Shown: one piece after another, positions 31,734 through 40,501 of the stretch
Position numbering within the stretch: the first letter of the stretch is position 1
Layout: each line of letters starts with the position of its first letter
Assembly (NCBI RefSeq): GCF_001552195.1
Contig: NZ_BCQS01000024.1
Location: 1-46,168, forward strand
Length of the DNA: 46,168 bases
Origin: Actinomadura latina NBRC 106108
GTDB taxonomy: Bacteria; Actinomycetota; Actinomycetes; Streptosporangiales; Streptosporangiaceae
Direction of reading: 5' to 3'
Program-made: the position numbers and the translations under genes
The notes under the pieces: model-generated
The model's database searches: none
Told to the model about the DNA's origin: nothing
The model's input: the letters and a program-made list of their open reading frames with translations, nothing else

Positions 31734-32795
31734 GTGCCGTCCACCGCATTCGATCCCGCCGACGCGCTCAAACCCGGCGACATCTGCGCCTTCCTGTTCC
31801 CCGGCACCGGCTCGACGGGAGTGCCCGACCTGCCCGCCCTGTCCGCGGCCGGGCCGGGCGCCGCCCGCGCCGTCGCCGACGTCCTGGACGCCGTCCAGGA
31901 GGGACTGCCCGCCGCCGGATGGCCGTCCCTGCGGGCGATCCTGCTGGAGGACCCCGCCGGCTACCGGGCCGCGTCCGCCGTCCCGGGCGTCGCCCAGCTG
32001 TGCGCCTACGCCGCCTCCGTCGCCGTCGACCGCGCCCTGCGCGCCGCCGGCGTCCACCCCGGCTACGCCGTCGGGCAGAGCTTCGGCGAGATCGCCGCGC
32101 TCGTCAGCGCCGGCGCGTTCACGATCACCGACGGCGCCCGGATGGCCGTCGCCGCCGTCGGCGTCCTGGCCTCCCGCGGCCGCGGCGGCGGCATGGCGCT
32201 GCTGGAGGCCGGCGAGGACGGCGCCCGCGCCTGCATCGAGGCCGCCGCCGCGCCCGAGGTGGTGGTCGCCTGCCTGAACGCGCCGTCGGTGACGATCGTG
32301 TCCGGGCCCGGCGGCCCCCTGGACGCGGTCGTGGACGCCGCGCGCGGCGCAGGCGTCCGCGCCGTGCGGCTCGCCGTCCCCTACCTGTCGCACCATCCCT
32401 CGATGGCCGGCGCCGACGACGAGTGGTACGCGATGATCCGCCACCTTCCCCAGCGGCCCCTGGAACTGCCGGTGCACTCGCCGGTCCGCGGCCGCGCCTA
32501 CCGCGACGGCGACGACCTGCACCGCGCCATGGCCGACTGCATCGTCAGGCCCGTCCGCCTCCCCGGCACGCTGCGCGCCGTGCACGCCGCCGGCGCGACC
32601 GTGTTCACCGAGGCCGGCCCCGGCGACGCGCTGTGCCAGTGCGCGCGGCTCGCCGTCCCCGGCGCGCGGACCCTGGCGCCGCTGCGCGACCGCCCCCGGT
32701 ACGGCCGCACCGGCAAGGCCGCGCCCGGCGTCGCGCCCGCCGCGCCCGCCGCTCCCTCCGTGCACGCCGGCGGCCCCGGGGCGGGGGAGCGGTGA
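31734..32795 (+). CDS. Acyltransferase (FabD-like fold) with atypical active site
   Basis: The protein has 353 residues. FLFPGTGS replaces the usual FPGQGS, and the nucleophile motif is GQSFGE (Ser116) instead of GHSxGE. In the following helix the Arg that holds the malonyl carboxylate in FabD (RxRGxxM) is not seen; the region reads ARMAVAAVGVLA. The catalytic His is in SHHPSM. These changes suggest a monocarboxylic acyl group or a hydrolytic editing role rather than malonyl transfer. The GTG start has AAGGAG upstream. The C-terminal 30 residues are Ala/Pro-rich. It is coupled (TGATG) to the oxidase gene. Confidence 0.85.
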   Translation: MPSTAFDPADALKPGDICAFLFPGTGSTGVPDLPALSAAGPGAARAVADVLDAVQEGLPAAGWPSLRAILLEDPAGYRAASAVPGVAQLCAYAASVAVDRALRAAGVHPGYAVGQSFGEIAALVSAGAFTITDGARMAVAAVGVLASRGRGGGMALLEAGEDGARACIEAAAAPEVVVACLNAPSVTIVSGPGGPLDAVVDAARGAGVRAVRLAVPYLSHHPSMAGADDEWYAMIRHLPQRPLELPVHSPVRGRAYRDGDDLHRAMADCIVRPVRLPGTLRAVHAAGATVFTEAGPGDALCQCARLAVPGARTLAPLRDRPRYGRTGKAAPGVAPAAPAAPSVHAGGPGAGER

Positions 32796-34582
32796 TGGAC
32801 GCCAAGACGCGGGCCCGGCTGGAGGAGGCCGTCCCGGAGGAGTTCTTCACCTACCCCGGCGGGCTCACCGCCCGCGAGCGCCAGGCCCTCACTTACGCGC
32901 GGCTGCGGAGCGCCGGCCTGGCCGCGCCGCCCGCCGCCGAACTGCTGGCCGACCCGCCGGCGCTGTGCGCGCTGCTGGACCGCGCCGCGATCGCCGACCC
33001 CGCCCTGTTCCACGTGATGCTGCTGCACTACACCCTGGCGCTCGGCCCCATCCTGCGGTTCGGCGCCGGCCAGGAGGGGGCGCGGGAGGCGCGCGAGGCG
33101 CTGGAGTCGATGGACGCGGCCGGGACGCTGCTGATGACCGAGGTCGGGCGCAGCAACAGCCACCTGTCGCCCCGCACCATCGCCCGCCACGACCCCGGCA
33201 CCGGCGGGTTCGTGCTGACCACCCCCGACCCGCGGGCCGCCAAGTTCCCCACCAACACCGGCCACCCCGGCGTCGCCAAGACCGCCGCCGTCTACGCCAC
33301 CCTCGTCCACGGCGGCCAGGAGCGCGGGGTGTTCGTGTTCGCGGTGCCGCTGCGCCTCCCGGACGGCACCGTCCCGCCGGGCGTCCGGATCGTTCCGGCG
33401 CCCGAGACCACCGGGCTGCAGATCGACTACGCCGCCGTCCTGCTCGACGGCGTGCACGTCCCCTACCGGGCGTGGCTGCGCGACGGCGCCGGCATCGGCC
33501 CCGGCGGCGACTTCCACGACCCGGCCGGGTCGCCGGCGGCGCGGCTCACCCGCTCCATGGGCGTCGCCCCGCCGGTGTGGCGGTCCGTCATCTCCGCCTC
33601 CGCCGCCATCACCCGCGCGTCGGCGGGGATGCTGCTGGCCCACTCGGCCGGCCGCACCACCCTCGGCCGCCTCGCGCCCCGCCGCCCCCTCACCGACTAC
33701 CGCAACCAGCAGGAGGCGGTGCTGGGCGCGCTGGCGGCCGCGTACGCGCTCACCGCCGTCGCCGCGCACGTCACCGCGCCCCGCCCCGCCGCCCCGGCCG
33801 GGGACGGGGGCGATGGGGGCGATGGGGACGGGGGCGGGCCGGACACCGCGTGGGCGCCGTGGTCGGCCGTCGACCGCGACCTGGCGTTGCTGAAGGCCGC
33901 CGCCACCGCCCAGGCGCAGGAGACGGTGTCGGCGTGCCGCGTGCACAGCGGCGCCCCCGGCTTCGCCGCCGCCGACCGCCTCAACGCCTACCGCGGCCTG
34001 GCCCACGCCTACCAGAACGCCGGCGGCGACAACGAGCTGATCCTCTACGACACCGCCCGCGCCATGGCCGACCGCGACCGCTACGTCCCGCCCGACCCGG
34101 TCGCGGGACCGCCCGACGGCGGCGACCTGGACTCCCCGCGCGTCTGGCTGTACCTGGCCCGCGACGCCGAACGCCGCATGCGCGACCGGCTCGCCGGCCG
34201 GGTCGGCGCCGCGCTGGCGGACGGCGGCGACGCGTTCACCGCCTGGAACGGCAACCTCGCGCTGGCCGCGCGGACCGCCGGAGCGTGCGCCGACCGGATC
34301 GTCCTGGAGATCTGCGCCGCCGCCGCGGCCGCCGGGCCGGACGCGCCCGGCGCCGTCCTGCGGCTGCACGCCCTGAACGTCCTGGACCGCCGCGCCCCCG
34401 ACCTGCTCAACGAGGGCGTGGTCCCGCCCGGCATGCTGGACGAGGTGTGGGCGGCCCGGCGCCGCGCCTGCGACGAGCTGGCGCCGCGCGCGGCGGAACT
34501 GGCCGCCGCGTTCGAGCTGCCCGCCGCCGTCACCGCACCCGCCGCCTTCCTCACCGGACTCGGCGGGCCCACCGGCCGGTGA
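32795..34582 (+). CDS. Acyl-CoA oxidase/dehydrogenase-like flavoprotein
   Basis: The protein has 595 residues, acyl-CoA oxidase length rather than the 380-400 of dehydrogenases. The N-terminal helical domain is followed by LLMTEVGRSNSHLSPRTIAR and the FPTNTGHPGVAK block, which match the TE-x-G and beta-domain motifs for FAD and substrate. The C-terminal half is a duplicated helical domain with a Gly/Asp-rich insertion (around residues 330-350). It should introduce a 2,3-double bond into an acyl thioester. Similar oxidases act in butenolide autoregulator pathways (Aco), as I recall, so a signalling lipid is one possibility. Confidence 0.82.
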   Translation: MDAKTRARLEEAVPEEFFTYPGGLTARERQALTYARLRSAGLAAPPAAELLADPPALCALLDRAAIADPALFHVMLLHYTLALGPILRFGAGQEGAREAREALESMDAAGTLLMTEVGRSNSHLSPRTIARHDPGTGGFVLTTPDPRAAKFPTNTGHPGVAKTAAVYATLVHGGQERGVFVFAVPLRLPDGTVPPGVRIVPAPETTGLQIDYAAVLLDGVHVPYRAWLRDGAGIGPGGDFHDPAGSPAARLTRSMGVAPPVWRSVISASAAITRASAGMLLAHSAGRTTLGRLAPRRPLTDYRNQQEAVLGALAAAYALTAVAAHVTAPRPAAPAGDGGDGGDGDGGGPDTAWAPWSAVDRDLALLKAAATAQAQETVSACRVHSGAPGFAAADRLNAYRGLAHAYQNAGGDNELILYDTARAMADRDRYVPPDPVAGPPDGGDLDSPRVWLYLARDAERRMRDRLAGRVGAALADGGDAFTAWNGNLALAARTAGACADRIVLEICAAAAAAGPDAPGAVLRLHALNVLDRRAPDLLNEGVVPPGMLDEVWAARRRACDELAPRAAELAAAFELPAAVTAPAAFLTGLGGPTGR

Positions 34583-34694
34583 TCGCGTCCCCTACGCTCG
34601 GGACCGGACGAAACGGCACGCCACGCCGCGAATTCGCCAAGGAGCAGGGGGAACCGGCGAGGGATGGCTACCGTTCTCGTTAGACAGACCGATC

Positions 34695-34711
34695 GCGGGT
34701 GTTTCACCCGC
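34695..34711. promoter_or_regulatory. Hairpin in the terD leader
   Basis: GCGGGTG-TTT-CACCCGC (34695-34711) is a 7-bp perfect stem 11 bases before the GGAGG ribosome site at 34722-34726. It may stabilise the leader mRNA or act in regulation; this is an inference from position alone. Confidence 0.4.
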
Positions 34712-34736
34712 AGTCCCGATACGGAGGTAGACAACA

Positions 34737-35312
34737 GTGGGAGTCAGTCTGAGCAAGGGCGGCAACGTCTCGCTGACCAAGGAGGCTCCCGGACTGACCG
34801 CCGTCGTGGTCGGCCTGGGCTGGGACGTGCGGACCACCACCGGCACCGACTTCGACCTGGACGCCAGCGCCCTGCTGGTCTCGGCGGAGAACAAGGTGCT
34901 GTCGGACCAGCACTTCGTGTTCTTCAACAACCTCAAGAGCCCCGACGGCTCGGTCGAGCACACCGGCGACAACCTCACCGGTGAGGGCGAGGGCGACGAC
35001 GAGCAGATCAAGGTCGGCCTGAACACGGTCCCGGCCGAGGTCTCCAAGATCGTGTTCCCGGTGTCGATCTACGACGCCGACGGCCGCCAGCAGAACTTCG
35101 GGCAGGTCCGCAACGCGTTCATCCGCGTGGTGAACCAGGCCGACAACAGCGAGATCGCGCGCTACGACCTGTCGGAGGACGCCTCCACCGAGACCGCCAT
35201 GGTGTTCGGCGAGCTGTACCGCAACGGCGCCGAGTGGAAGTTCCGCGCGGTGGGCCAGGGCTACGCCTCGGGCCTGTCGGGCATCGCCTCGGACTTCGGC
35301 GTGAACGTCTGA
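34737..35312 (+). CDS. TerD family calcium-binding stress protein
   Basis: The protein has 191 residues, the family norm. It opens MGVSLSKGGNVSLTKEAPGL and keeps the two acidic calcium loops DFDLDAS and HTGDNLTGEGEGDDEQI, with the RYDLSED and GELYRNGAEWKF ending. TerD proteins bind calcium and are linked to tellurite resistance, stress and development in actinomycetes. Here it stands alone, without other ter genes nearby. Codon use is less extreme in AAC/AAG choice, as in highly expressed genes. GTG 34737 with GGAGG. A strong terminator follows. Confidence 0.95.
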   Translation: MGVSLSKGGNVSLTKEAPGLTAVVVGLGWDVRTTTGTDFDLDASALLVSAENKVLSDQHFVFFNNLKSPDGSVEHTGDNLTGEGEGDDEQIKVGLNTVPAEVSKIVFPVSIYDADGRQQNFGQVRNAFIRVVNQADNSEIARYDLSEDASTETAMVFGELYRNGAEWKFRAVGQGYASGLSGIASDFGVNV

Positions 35313-35328
35313 CCCGGCCGCGAGCCTC

Positions 35329-35361
35329 GCGGGGCGTCCCGGATCGTCCGGGACGCCCCGC
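35329..35361. terminator. Bidirectional rho-independent-like hairpin
   Basis: A 15-bp perfect stem (35329-35343 with 35347-35361) closes a TCG loop between the terD stop (35312) and the acyl-CoA ligase stop (35379). There is no T tract, but it is very stable. Confidence 0.8.
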
Positions 35362-35378
35362 TGCGCGTTCCGGCGGGG

Positions 35379-37127
35379 TCAGCCGAGCAGCCGCTCGCGC
35401 AGCCGGGTCTTGAGGATCTTGCCGCCGGGGTTGCGGGGCAGCGGCTCGTCCTGGAACCACAGGTGGGCGGGCACCTTGAACGCCGCGATCCGCGCGCCCA
35501 GGAACTCCTGGACCTCCTCGGCGGTGACCGCCGCGCCGGGGCGCGGCACGATGACCGCGCCGACCTCCTCGCCGAGGACCTGGTGCGGGACGCCGATGAC
35601 GGCGCAGTCGGCGACCGCCGGGTGCTCGTACAGGGCGGCCTCGACCTCGGCGCAGTAGATGTTCTCGCCGCCGCGGATCAGCATGTCCTTGGCGCGGTCG
35701 ACGATGTAGACGAACCCGTCGTCGTCCAGGCGGGCCAGGTCGCCGCTGTGGAACCAGCCGCCGGTGAACGCCTGCGCGGTCGCCTCGGGCTTGTTCCAGT
35801 AGCCCTTGATGACGTTCGGGCCCCTGATCAGCAGCTCGCCGACCTCGCCGGCGGGCAGCTCGTCCCCGGCCGGATCGACGACCTTGACGTCGCAGACCGC
35901 GACGGGCGGGCCGACGCTCTCGGGCCGCTCCAGGTAGTTGACGCCGCCGTTGTAGGTGGTGACCGAGGACGTCTCGGTGAGCCCGTAGCCGTTGCCGGGC
36001 ACCCGCTCGGGCAGCCGCTCCCTGATCGTGTCGACCAGGGCGGGCGCGGCGGGGGCGCCGCCGTAGCTGACGCCGGTGAGGCTGGAGGTGTCGTACTTCC
36101 CGAAGTCGGGGGAGGTCAGCACCTGCCACGCCATGGCCGGGACGCCGCCGAACCCGGTGACCCGCTCCCGCTCGATCAGCTCCAGCGCCTTGCCGGCGTC
36201 CCACTTGTACATCAGCACGACCGTGCCGCCCTGCAGCGCGCTGGTCACCAGCACCGAGTGGCAGCCGGTGGCGTGGAAGAACGGGACGCTCAGCAGCGTC
36301 ACCCGCGGCTGCGGCGCGGTCAACTCCTCGATCGTGCGGCCGGCGCGGACCCCGGCCGACATGATCCCGTAGGCGAGGCTGACGGGGTTGGTGGCGATGT
36401 TGCGGTGCGTGCCCAGCGCGCCCTTGGGCCGCCCCGTGGTGCCGGAGGTGTAGAAGATCGTGGCCTCGTCGTCGGGGTCGATCGCCACGCCGGGCAGGGA
36501 CGCCGCGGCCGGGTCGCCGGGGTCGCCGAGGACGTCGGCGAACGGCGCGGCGCCCTGCGGGAGGGGGCCGTCGGGGCGGGCGACCACGCAGGCCACGCCC
36601 AGGTCCGCCAGCACGCCGGCGAGCCTCCCGGCGCGCTCGGCGTCGGCGATGAGGACCTTCGCGCCGCTGTCGGCCAGCCCGTACTCCAGCTCGGCGGCGC
36701 TCCACCAGGCGTTCAGCGGCACCACGACCGCGCCGGCGACGGCGGCGCCGAAGAACGCCACCGACCATTCGGGGTAGTTGCGCATCGCGATCGCGACGCG
36801 GTCGCCCTTGCCGACCCCGTACCGGTCGATGAGCCGCCGCGCGAACGCGGCCGCGGCCGCGTAGTGGTCGGCGAAGGTGAGGCGGTCCTCGCCGTGGACC
36901 AGGAAGTCGGCGTCGCCGTGGGCGCGGGAGATCTCCAGGATCTCGCGGAGGGTGGGCGGGGCGTTCTTCCACACGCGGGTCCGCACGCCGCGGATCTCGG
37001 CCTCGTCCATCTCGAACAGCCGCCCGGGCGCGGTCATCGCCGCCCTGACCTCGGCGATACCGGGCAGCCGGGCGGCCTGCGGCCCGGTCCCTCGCGCGTC
37101 ACGGTCCTGCACTTGACGGTCCTGCAC
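35379..37127 (-). CDS. AMP-binding acyl-CoA synthetase
   Basis: The protein has about 582 residues. It has the adenylate-forming P-loop FYTSGTTGRPKGALGT, GNGYGLTETSSVTTYNGG, GWFHSGDLARLDDDGFVYIV and the C-terminal catalytic Lys in NPGGKILKTRLRE. It activates a fatty or aryl acid as acyl-AMP, then acyl-CoA; the exact acid is not predictable. GTG 37127 has GGGAGG upstream, and the sequence GTGCAGGACCGT is repeated at 37112 in frame, giving two candidate starts 15 bases apart. ATG 37037 (MTAPGRLFEMDE) is a third plausible start. Confidence 0.93.
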   Translation of the reverse strand: MQDRQVQDRDARGTGPQAARLPGIAEVRAAMTAPGRLFEMDEAEIRGVRTRVWKNAPPTLREILEISRAHGDADFLVHGEDRLTFADHYAAAAAFARRLIDRYGVGKGDRVAIAMRNYPEWSVAFFGAAVAGAVVVPLNAWWSAAELEYGLADSGAKVLIADAERAGRLAGVLADLGVACVVARPDGPLPQGAAPFADVLGDPGDPAAASLPGVAIDPDDEATIFYTSGTTGRPKGALGTHRNIATNPVSLAYGIMSAGVRAGRTIEELTAPQPRVTLLSVPFFHATGCHSVLVTSALQGGTVVLMYKWDAGKALELIERERVTGFGGVPAMAWQVLTSPDFGKYDTSSLTGVSYGGAPAAPALVDTIRERLPERVPGNGYGLTETSSVTTYNGGVNYLERPESVGPPVAVCDVKVVDPAGDELPAGEVGELLIRGPNVIKGYWNKPEATAQAFTGGWFHSGDLARLDDDGFVYIVDRAKDMLIRGGENIYCAEVEAALYEHPAVADCAVIGVPHQVLGEEVGAVIVPRPGAAVTAEEVQEFLGARIAAFKVPAHLWFQDEPLPRNPGGKILKTRLRERLLG

Positions 37128-37303
37128 GTCGCGCCTCCCGCGGGGTGGACGGCGCGCCGCCGCGCGGCCCGACCGCCGAACACGGTTCGGTGCGCCGTCC
37201 CGCGAATCTATGATCCGCGTCACGCGCAGGTCAACGCCCCGGCGCGGCCCGGGACCGCGGCCGGACGGTCCGACCGAAGATCCCCACCTGCGACAATGGG
37301 GGC

Positions 37304-38083
37304 ATGACCGAACGCAGGCCGATCGAGTACTGGCTGTCGGACATGGACGGGGTCCTGGTCCACGAGGGCCGCCCCGTGCCAGGCGCCGAGGAGTTCATCC
37401 GCCGGCTGTCGGCGGCCGGCACGCCGTTCCTCGTCCTGACCAACAACTCGATCTACACCCGCCGGGACCTGTCGGCCCGGCTCGCGGCGGCCGGCCTGCA
37501 GGTCCCCGCCGAGTCGATCTGGACGTCGGCGCTGGCGACCGCCCGGTTCCTGGCCGACCAGCGCCCCGAGGGGTCGGCGTACGTGATCGGCGAGGCGGGG
37601 CTGACGACGGCGCTGCACGAGGCCGACTTCGTCCTCACCGACATCGACCCCGACTACGTGGTGCTGGGCGAGACCCGCACCTACAGCTTCTCCCAGATCA
37701 CCCGCGCGATCCGGCTGATCGAGGGCGGCGCCCGGTTCGTGGCGACCAACCCCGACCCGGTCGGCCCGTCCCCGGAGGGGTCGCTGCCCGCCTGCGGCGC
37801 GGTCGCCGCCATGATCACGCGGGCGACGGGGGTGGAGCCCTACTTCGTCGGCAAGCCGAACCCGCTGATGATGCGGACCGCGCTGAACGTGGTCGGCGGG
37901 CACAGCGAGTGCACCGCGATGATCGGCGACCGGATGGACACCGACGTCGTCGCCGGCATCGAGGCCGGGCTGGAGACGATCCTGGTGCTGACCGGCGTGA
38001 CCCGCAAGGACGAGATCGCCCGGTTCCCGTTCCGCCCGAGCCGCGTCGTCGCCTCCATCGCCGACCTCGTCGACCTGGTCTGA
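37304..38083 (+). CDS. HAD-IIA family phosphatase
   Basis: The protein has 259 residues. Motif I is WLSDMDGVLV (nucleophile Asp13, acid Asp15), motif II LVLTNNS, the IIA cap spans the middle, and motif III/IV is VGKPNPLMM with IGDRMDTDV. This is the NagD/p-nitrophenyl phosphatase group that dephosphorylates small phosphates such as nucleotides or sugar phosphates. Single gene; the convergent SnoaL-like gene follows 32 bases downstream. Confidence 0.94.
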   Translation: MTERRPIEYWLSDMDGVLVHEGRPVPGAEEFIRRLSAAGTPFLVLTNNSIYTRRDLSARLAAAGLQVPAESIWTSALATARFLADQRPEGSAYVIGEAGLTTALHEADFVLTDIDPDYVVLGETRTYSFSQITRAIRLIEGGARFVATNPDPVGPSPEGSLPACGAVAAMITRATGVEPYFVGKPNPLMMRTALNVVGGHSECTAMIGDRMDTDVVAGIEAGLETILVLTGVTRKDEIARFPFRPSRVVASIADLVDLV

Positions 38084-38115
38084 CCCGCCGCCCGCGGCGC
38101 CCGGCCGGCGGCGCG

Positions 38116-38523
38116 TCAGCCGAGGGCGCCGAGCGCGGTCATCAGGCCCAGCGCGTCCGAGACGACCCAGTACTCGGCGAACCGGCCGTCCTCGGCGCGG
38201 AAGAGGTCGTGCCCGCGGAACGACACGCGCGTGCCGGGCGCGGCGGTCGCGCCGGGGACGCCGCCCCGGTAGGAGCCGTGGAAGCTCCACGCGGCCGCGA
38301 CCATGCCGTCCCCGACGACGGGGCCGGCGTCCAGGGCGGTGCGGACGTCGGTGAAGTACTCGCGGGAGCGGCGGACCTGCTCGGCGGCCCCGGCGGGGCC
38401 GTGCACCTCCAGGTTCGGCCAGTGCCCGGTGAAACCGGGCGCGAGGATCTCCCCGGCCACCGCGTAGCCGCCCTCCCACACCTCGAAGAGCCAGCGCCGG
38501 TACAGCGCGTCCAAGCAGTCCAT
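38116..38523 (-). CDS. SnoaL-like/NTF2-fold protein
   Basis: The protein has 135 residues. The cone-shaped NTF2 fold is suggested by LYRRWLFEVWEGGY, APGFTGHWPN, a central GDGMVAAAWSFHGSY strand pair and FRGHDLFRAEDGRFAEYWVV. Members are polyketide cyclases, ester cyclases or binding proteins; the HDLFRAEDGRxxEYW ending is the common ester-cyclase-like version. Activity cannot be told. ATG 38523 with AAGGG; divergent from yigZ-like gene. Confidence 0.85.
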   Translation of the reverse strand: MDCLDALYRRWLFEVWEGGYAVAGEILAPGFTGHWPNLEVHGPAGAAEQVRRSREYFTDVRTALDAGPVVGDGMVAAAWSFHGSYRGGVPGATAAPGTRVSFRGHDLFRAEDGRFAEYWVVSDALGLMTALGALG

Positions 38524-38576
38524 GCCCGCCACCCTTCCCGGCGGCGCGCCCGCCCGAACATAGACTGGGAGGCGCC

Positions 38577-39200
38577 ATGCGCATGATCAGACAGGGCGGC
38601 TCCCACGAACTGGAGATCCGCAGATCGCGGTTCGTGTGCACGCTCGCCCGCGCCGCCGGTGAGGCCGAGGCGGTCGCGTTCATCGCCGCGCACCGCCGCG
38701 CCCACCGCGACGCCACCCACAACTGCACCGCCTACGTGGTGGGCGAGCACGGCGAGATCACCAAGAGCAGCGACGACGGTGAACCGGCCGGGACGGCGGG
38801 CGTCCCGATGCTGGAGGTGCTGGTGCGGCGCGGCCTGACCGGCACCGCCGCGGTCGTCACCCGCCACTTCGGCGGCGTCAAGCTCGGCGCGGGCGGCCTG
38901 GTGCGCGCCTACTCCCAGGCGGTCGCGGGCGCGATCGACGCGGTCGGGGTCGTGGAGCTGCGCCCGGTGGTGACGGTCACCGTCGGCGTGGACCACGCCC
39001 TGGCGGGACGGTTCCTCGGCGACCTGCACACCGCCGGGCACCAGCCCGGCGACGTCCGCTACGCGGCGGCCGTGGAGGCCGACGTCGCGGTGCCCGCCGC
39101 GGACCTGGAGGCCTTCGAGGCGTGGGCCGCCGAGGTCACCGCCGGGCGCGCGACGCTGCGGCGCGGCGCGCCCGGCCACATCGAGGTCCCGGTGCCCTGA
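38577..39200 (+). CDS. YigZ/IMPACT family protein
   Basis: The protein has 207 residues. SRFVCTLARA, then the signature DDGEPAGTAGVPML and HFGGVKLGAGGLVRAY, define the IMPACT N-terminal (UPF0029) domain; a ferredoxin-like C-terminal domain follows. The family is linked to translation stress or ribosome interaction but its bacterial role is unproven. ATG 38577 has GGGAGG, and a TAGACT -10 lies at 38561, which implies a very short leader. Confidence 0.94.
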   Translation: MRMIRQGGSHELEIRRSRFVCTLARAAGEAEAVAFIAAHRRAHRDATHNCTAYVVGEHGEITKSSDDGEPAGTAGVPMLEVLVRRGLTGTAAVVTRHFGGVKLGAGGLVRAYSQAVAGAIDAVGVVELRPVVTVTVGVDHALAGRFLGDLHTAGHQPGDVRYAAAVEADVAVPAADLEAFEAWAAEVTAGRATLRRGAPGHIEVPVP

Positions 39201-39259
39201 CCGCGTACGGCGGCCGCCCGGCTCCAGGCGAGCAACTCCGCTCAGGCGAGGAACCCTGC

Positions 39260-40045
39260 TCAGGCGAGGAACGCGGCCAGGACGGGCGCGAGCGCGTCGG
39301 GTGCGACGTCGTGGGTCTGGCCGTCCAGGGTGCGGTGCGTCCCGGCGGGCAGCAGCCCGGCGACGCGGCGGGCGGTGTCGCGCATCCAGGCGGGGCTGCC
39401 GCCGCCGTCCATGACCAGCGTGGGAACGGTCACGCGGCCGATGAGGACCTCGGGCATCGCGCCGCCGCGGGCGTCGTCCATGACCGCCGAGTCGTAGGCG
39501 AGGGTGGGCGCCAGCGCCTCCAGCGCGGGCCACATCGGCGAGCTGCGCGCCTGCGCGACCATCTCCGCCGGCATCCCGACGCCCGTCATGAACAGCGCGA
39601 GCGCGTCGCCGCGGCGGCCGTCGGCCAGCAGCCCGGTCAGCTCGGTGTGGTAGGCGCGGGCGCGGGTGAGCCGGTCGTCGTGGCCGGAGTGGAACGGCGG
39701 CTCGAACAGCGCGAGCCTGGTGACGGGCAGCCCGGCCGCGGCGGCGCGCAGCGCCAGCACCGCGCCCGACGACATCCCGTACACCGCGGCGGACCCGCCG
39801 GCCGCGCCGATCACCGCGGCCAGGTCCTCGATCTCGCGGTCGACGGCGTAGGGCGGGGTGTCGCCGCTGTCGCCGCGGCCCCGCCGGTCGTAGGCGAGGA
39901 CGGTGTGCCGGCCGGCCAGCAGCCCGGCGAGCCCGGCGCCCGAACCGCGGTCGTTGAGCGCCCCGCCGGCGATGACGAGGGCTGGCCCCGCACCGGTCCG
40001 GTCGAAGGCGATGCGGGTGCCGTCCTTGGAGTACACGGTTTCCAT
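39260..40045 (-). CDS. Alpha/beta hydrolase
   Basis: The protein has 261 residues. It starts METVYSKDGTRIAFDRTGAG and has the AYDRRGRGDSGD loop, the nucleophile elbow YGMSSGAVLA, Asp in TLVMDGGGSP and His in GQTHDV. It matches small esterases or haloperoxidase-like hydrolases; the substrate is unknown. The ATG is at 40045. It is divergent from the short TetR gene, which may control it. Confidence 0.92.
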   Translation of the reverse strand: METVYSKDGTRIAFDRTGAGPALVIAGGALNDRGSGAGLAGLLAGRHTVLAYDRRGRGDSGDTPPYAVDREIEDLAAVIGAAGGSAAVYGMSSGAVLALRAAAAGLPVTRLALFEPPFHSGHDDRLTRARAYHTELTGLLADGRRGDALALFMTGVGMPAEMVAQARSSPMWPALEALAPTLAYDSAVMDDARGGAMPEVLIGRVTVPTLVMDGGGSPAWMRDTARRVAGLLPAGTHRTLDGQTHDVAPDALAPVLAAFLA

Positions 40046-40170
40046 GGGGCTATCCTTCCCCGCTTTTCGCGGCCCCGAAGGCCCTCGGCCGCGGGACGTC
40101 CCGCCCCGCGGCGCGGACGCCGGATCCGCGGCCCGCCGGGCACCGGTGCGGCGGTGTACCCTTTCCCGCG

Positions 40171-40485
40171 ATGAGCAGGGGGACGGTCGCCGGCGACGAG
40201 GTGAGGGCGGGGATCCTCCGGGCCGCCGCGGCGGTGCTGGCCGAGCGCGGCGAGTCGGCGAGCATGAGCGACATCGCCGCCGCCGCGGGGGTCGGCCGGG
40301 ACGCCCTCGACAGCCGGTTCCCCACCCGCGACGCCCTGCTCCACGCGCTCTACGAGGCCGCCGTGGCCGATCTGACGGCCAGCCTGGACGGCGCACGCCT
40401 CGACGGCGTCCCGATCGAGGAGGCCGGCGACGCCGTCACCACGGTGTTCCTGTCCGGCGCGCTCCGGCAGCCGCCGGGCCGCTGA
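40171..40485 (+). CDS. Short TetR-type HTH protein
   Basis: The protein has 104 residues. A complete TetR HTH is visible (RAGILRAAAAVLAERGESAS then DIAAAAGVGRDALDSRFPTR and DALLHALYEAA), but the ligand-binding domain is cut to about 40 residues where 120-140 are normal. It ends ALRQPPGR at a normal TGA. It may be a truncated relic or a real small regulator. TACCCT at 40157 is a good -10. Its likely targets are the divergent hydrolase gene or the following exporter gene, 16 bases downstream. Confidence 0.75.
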   Translation: MSRGTVAGDEVRAGILRAAAAVLAERGESASMSDIAAAAGVGRDALDSRFPTRDALLHALYEAAVADLTASLDGARLDGVPIEEAGDAVTTVFLSGALRQPPGR

Positions 40486-40501
40486 CGGTGGTGACGGGGC
40501 G

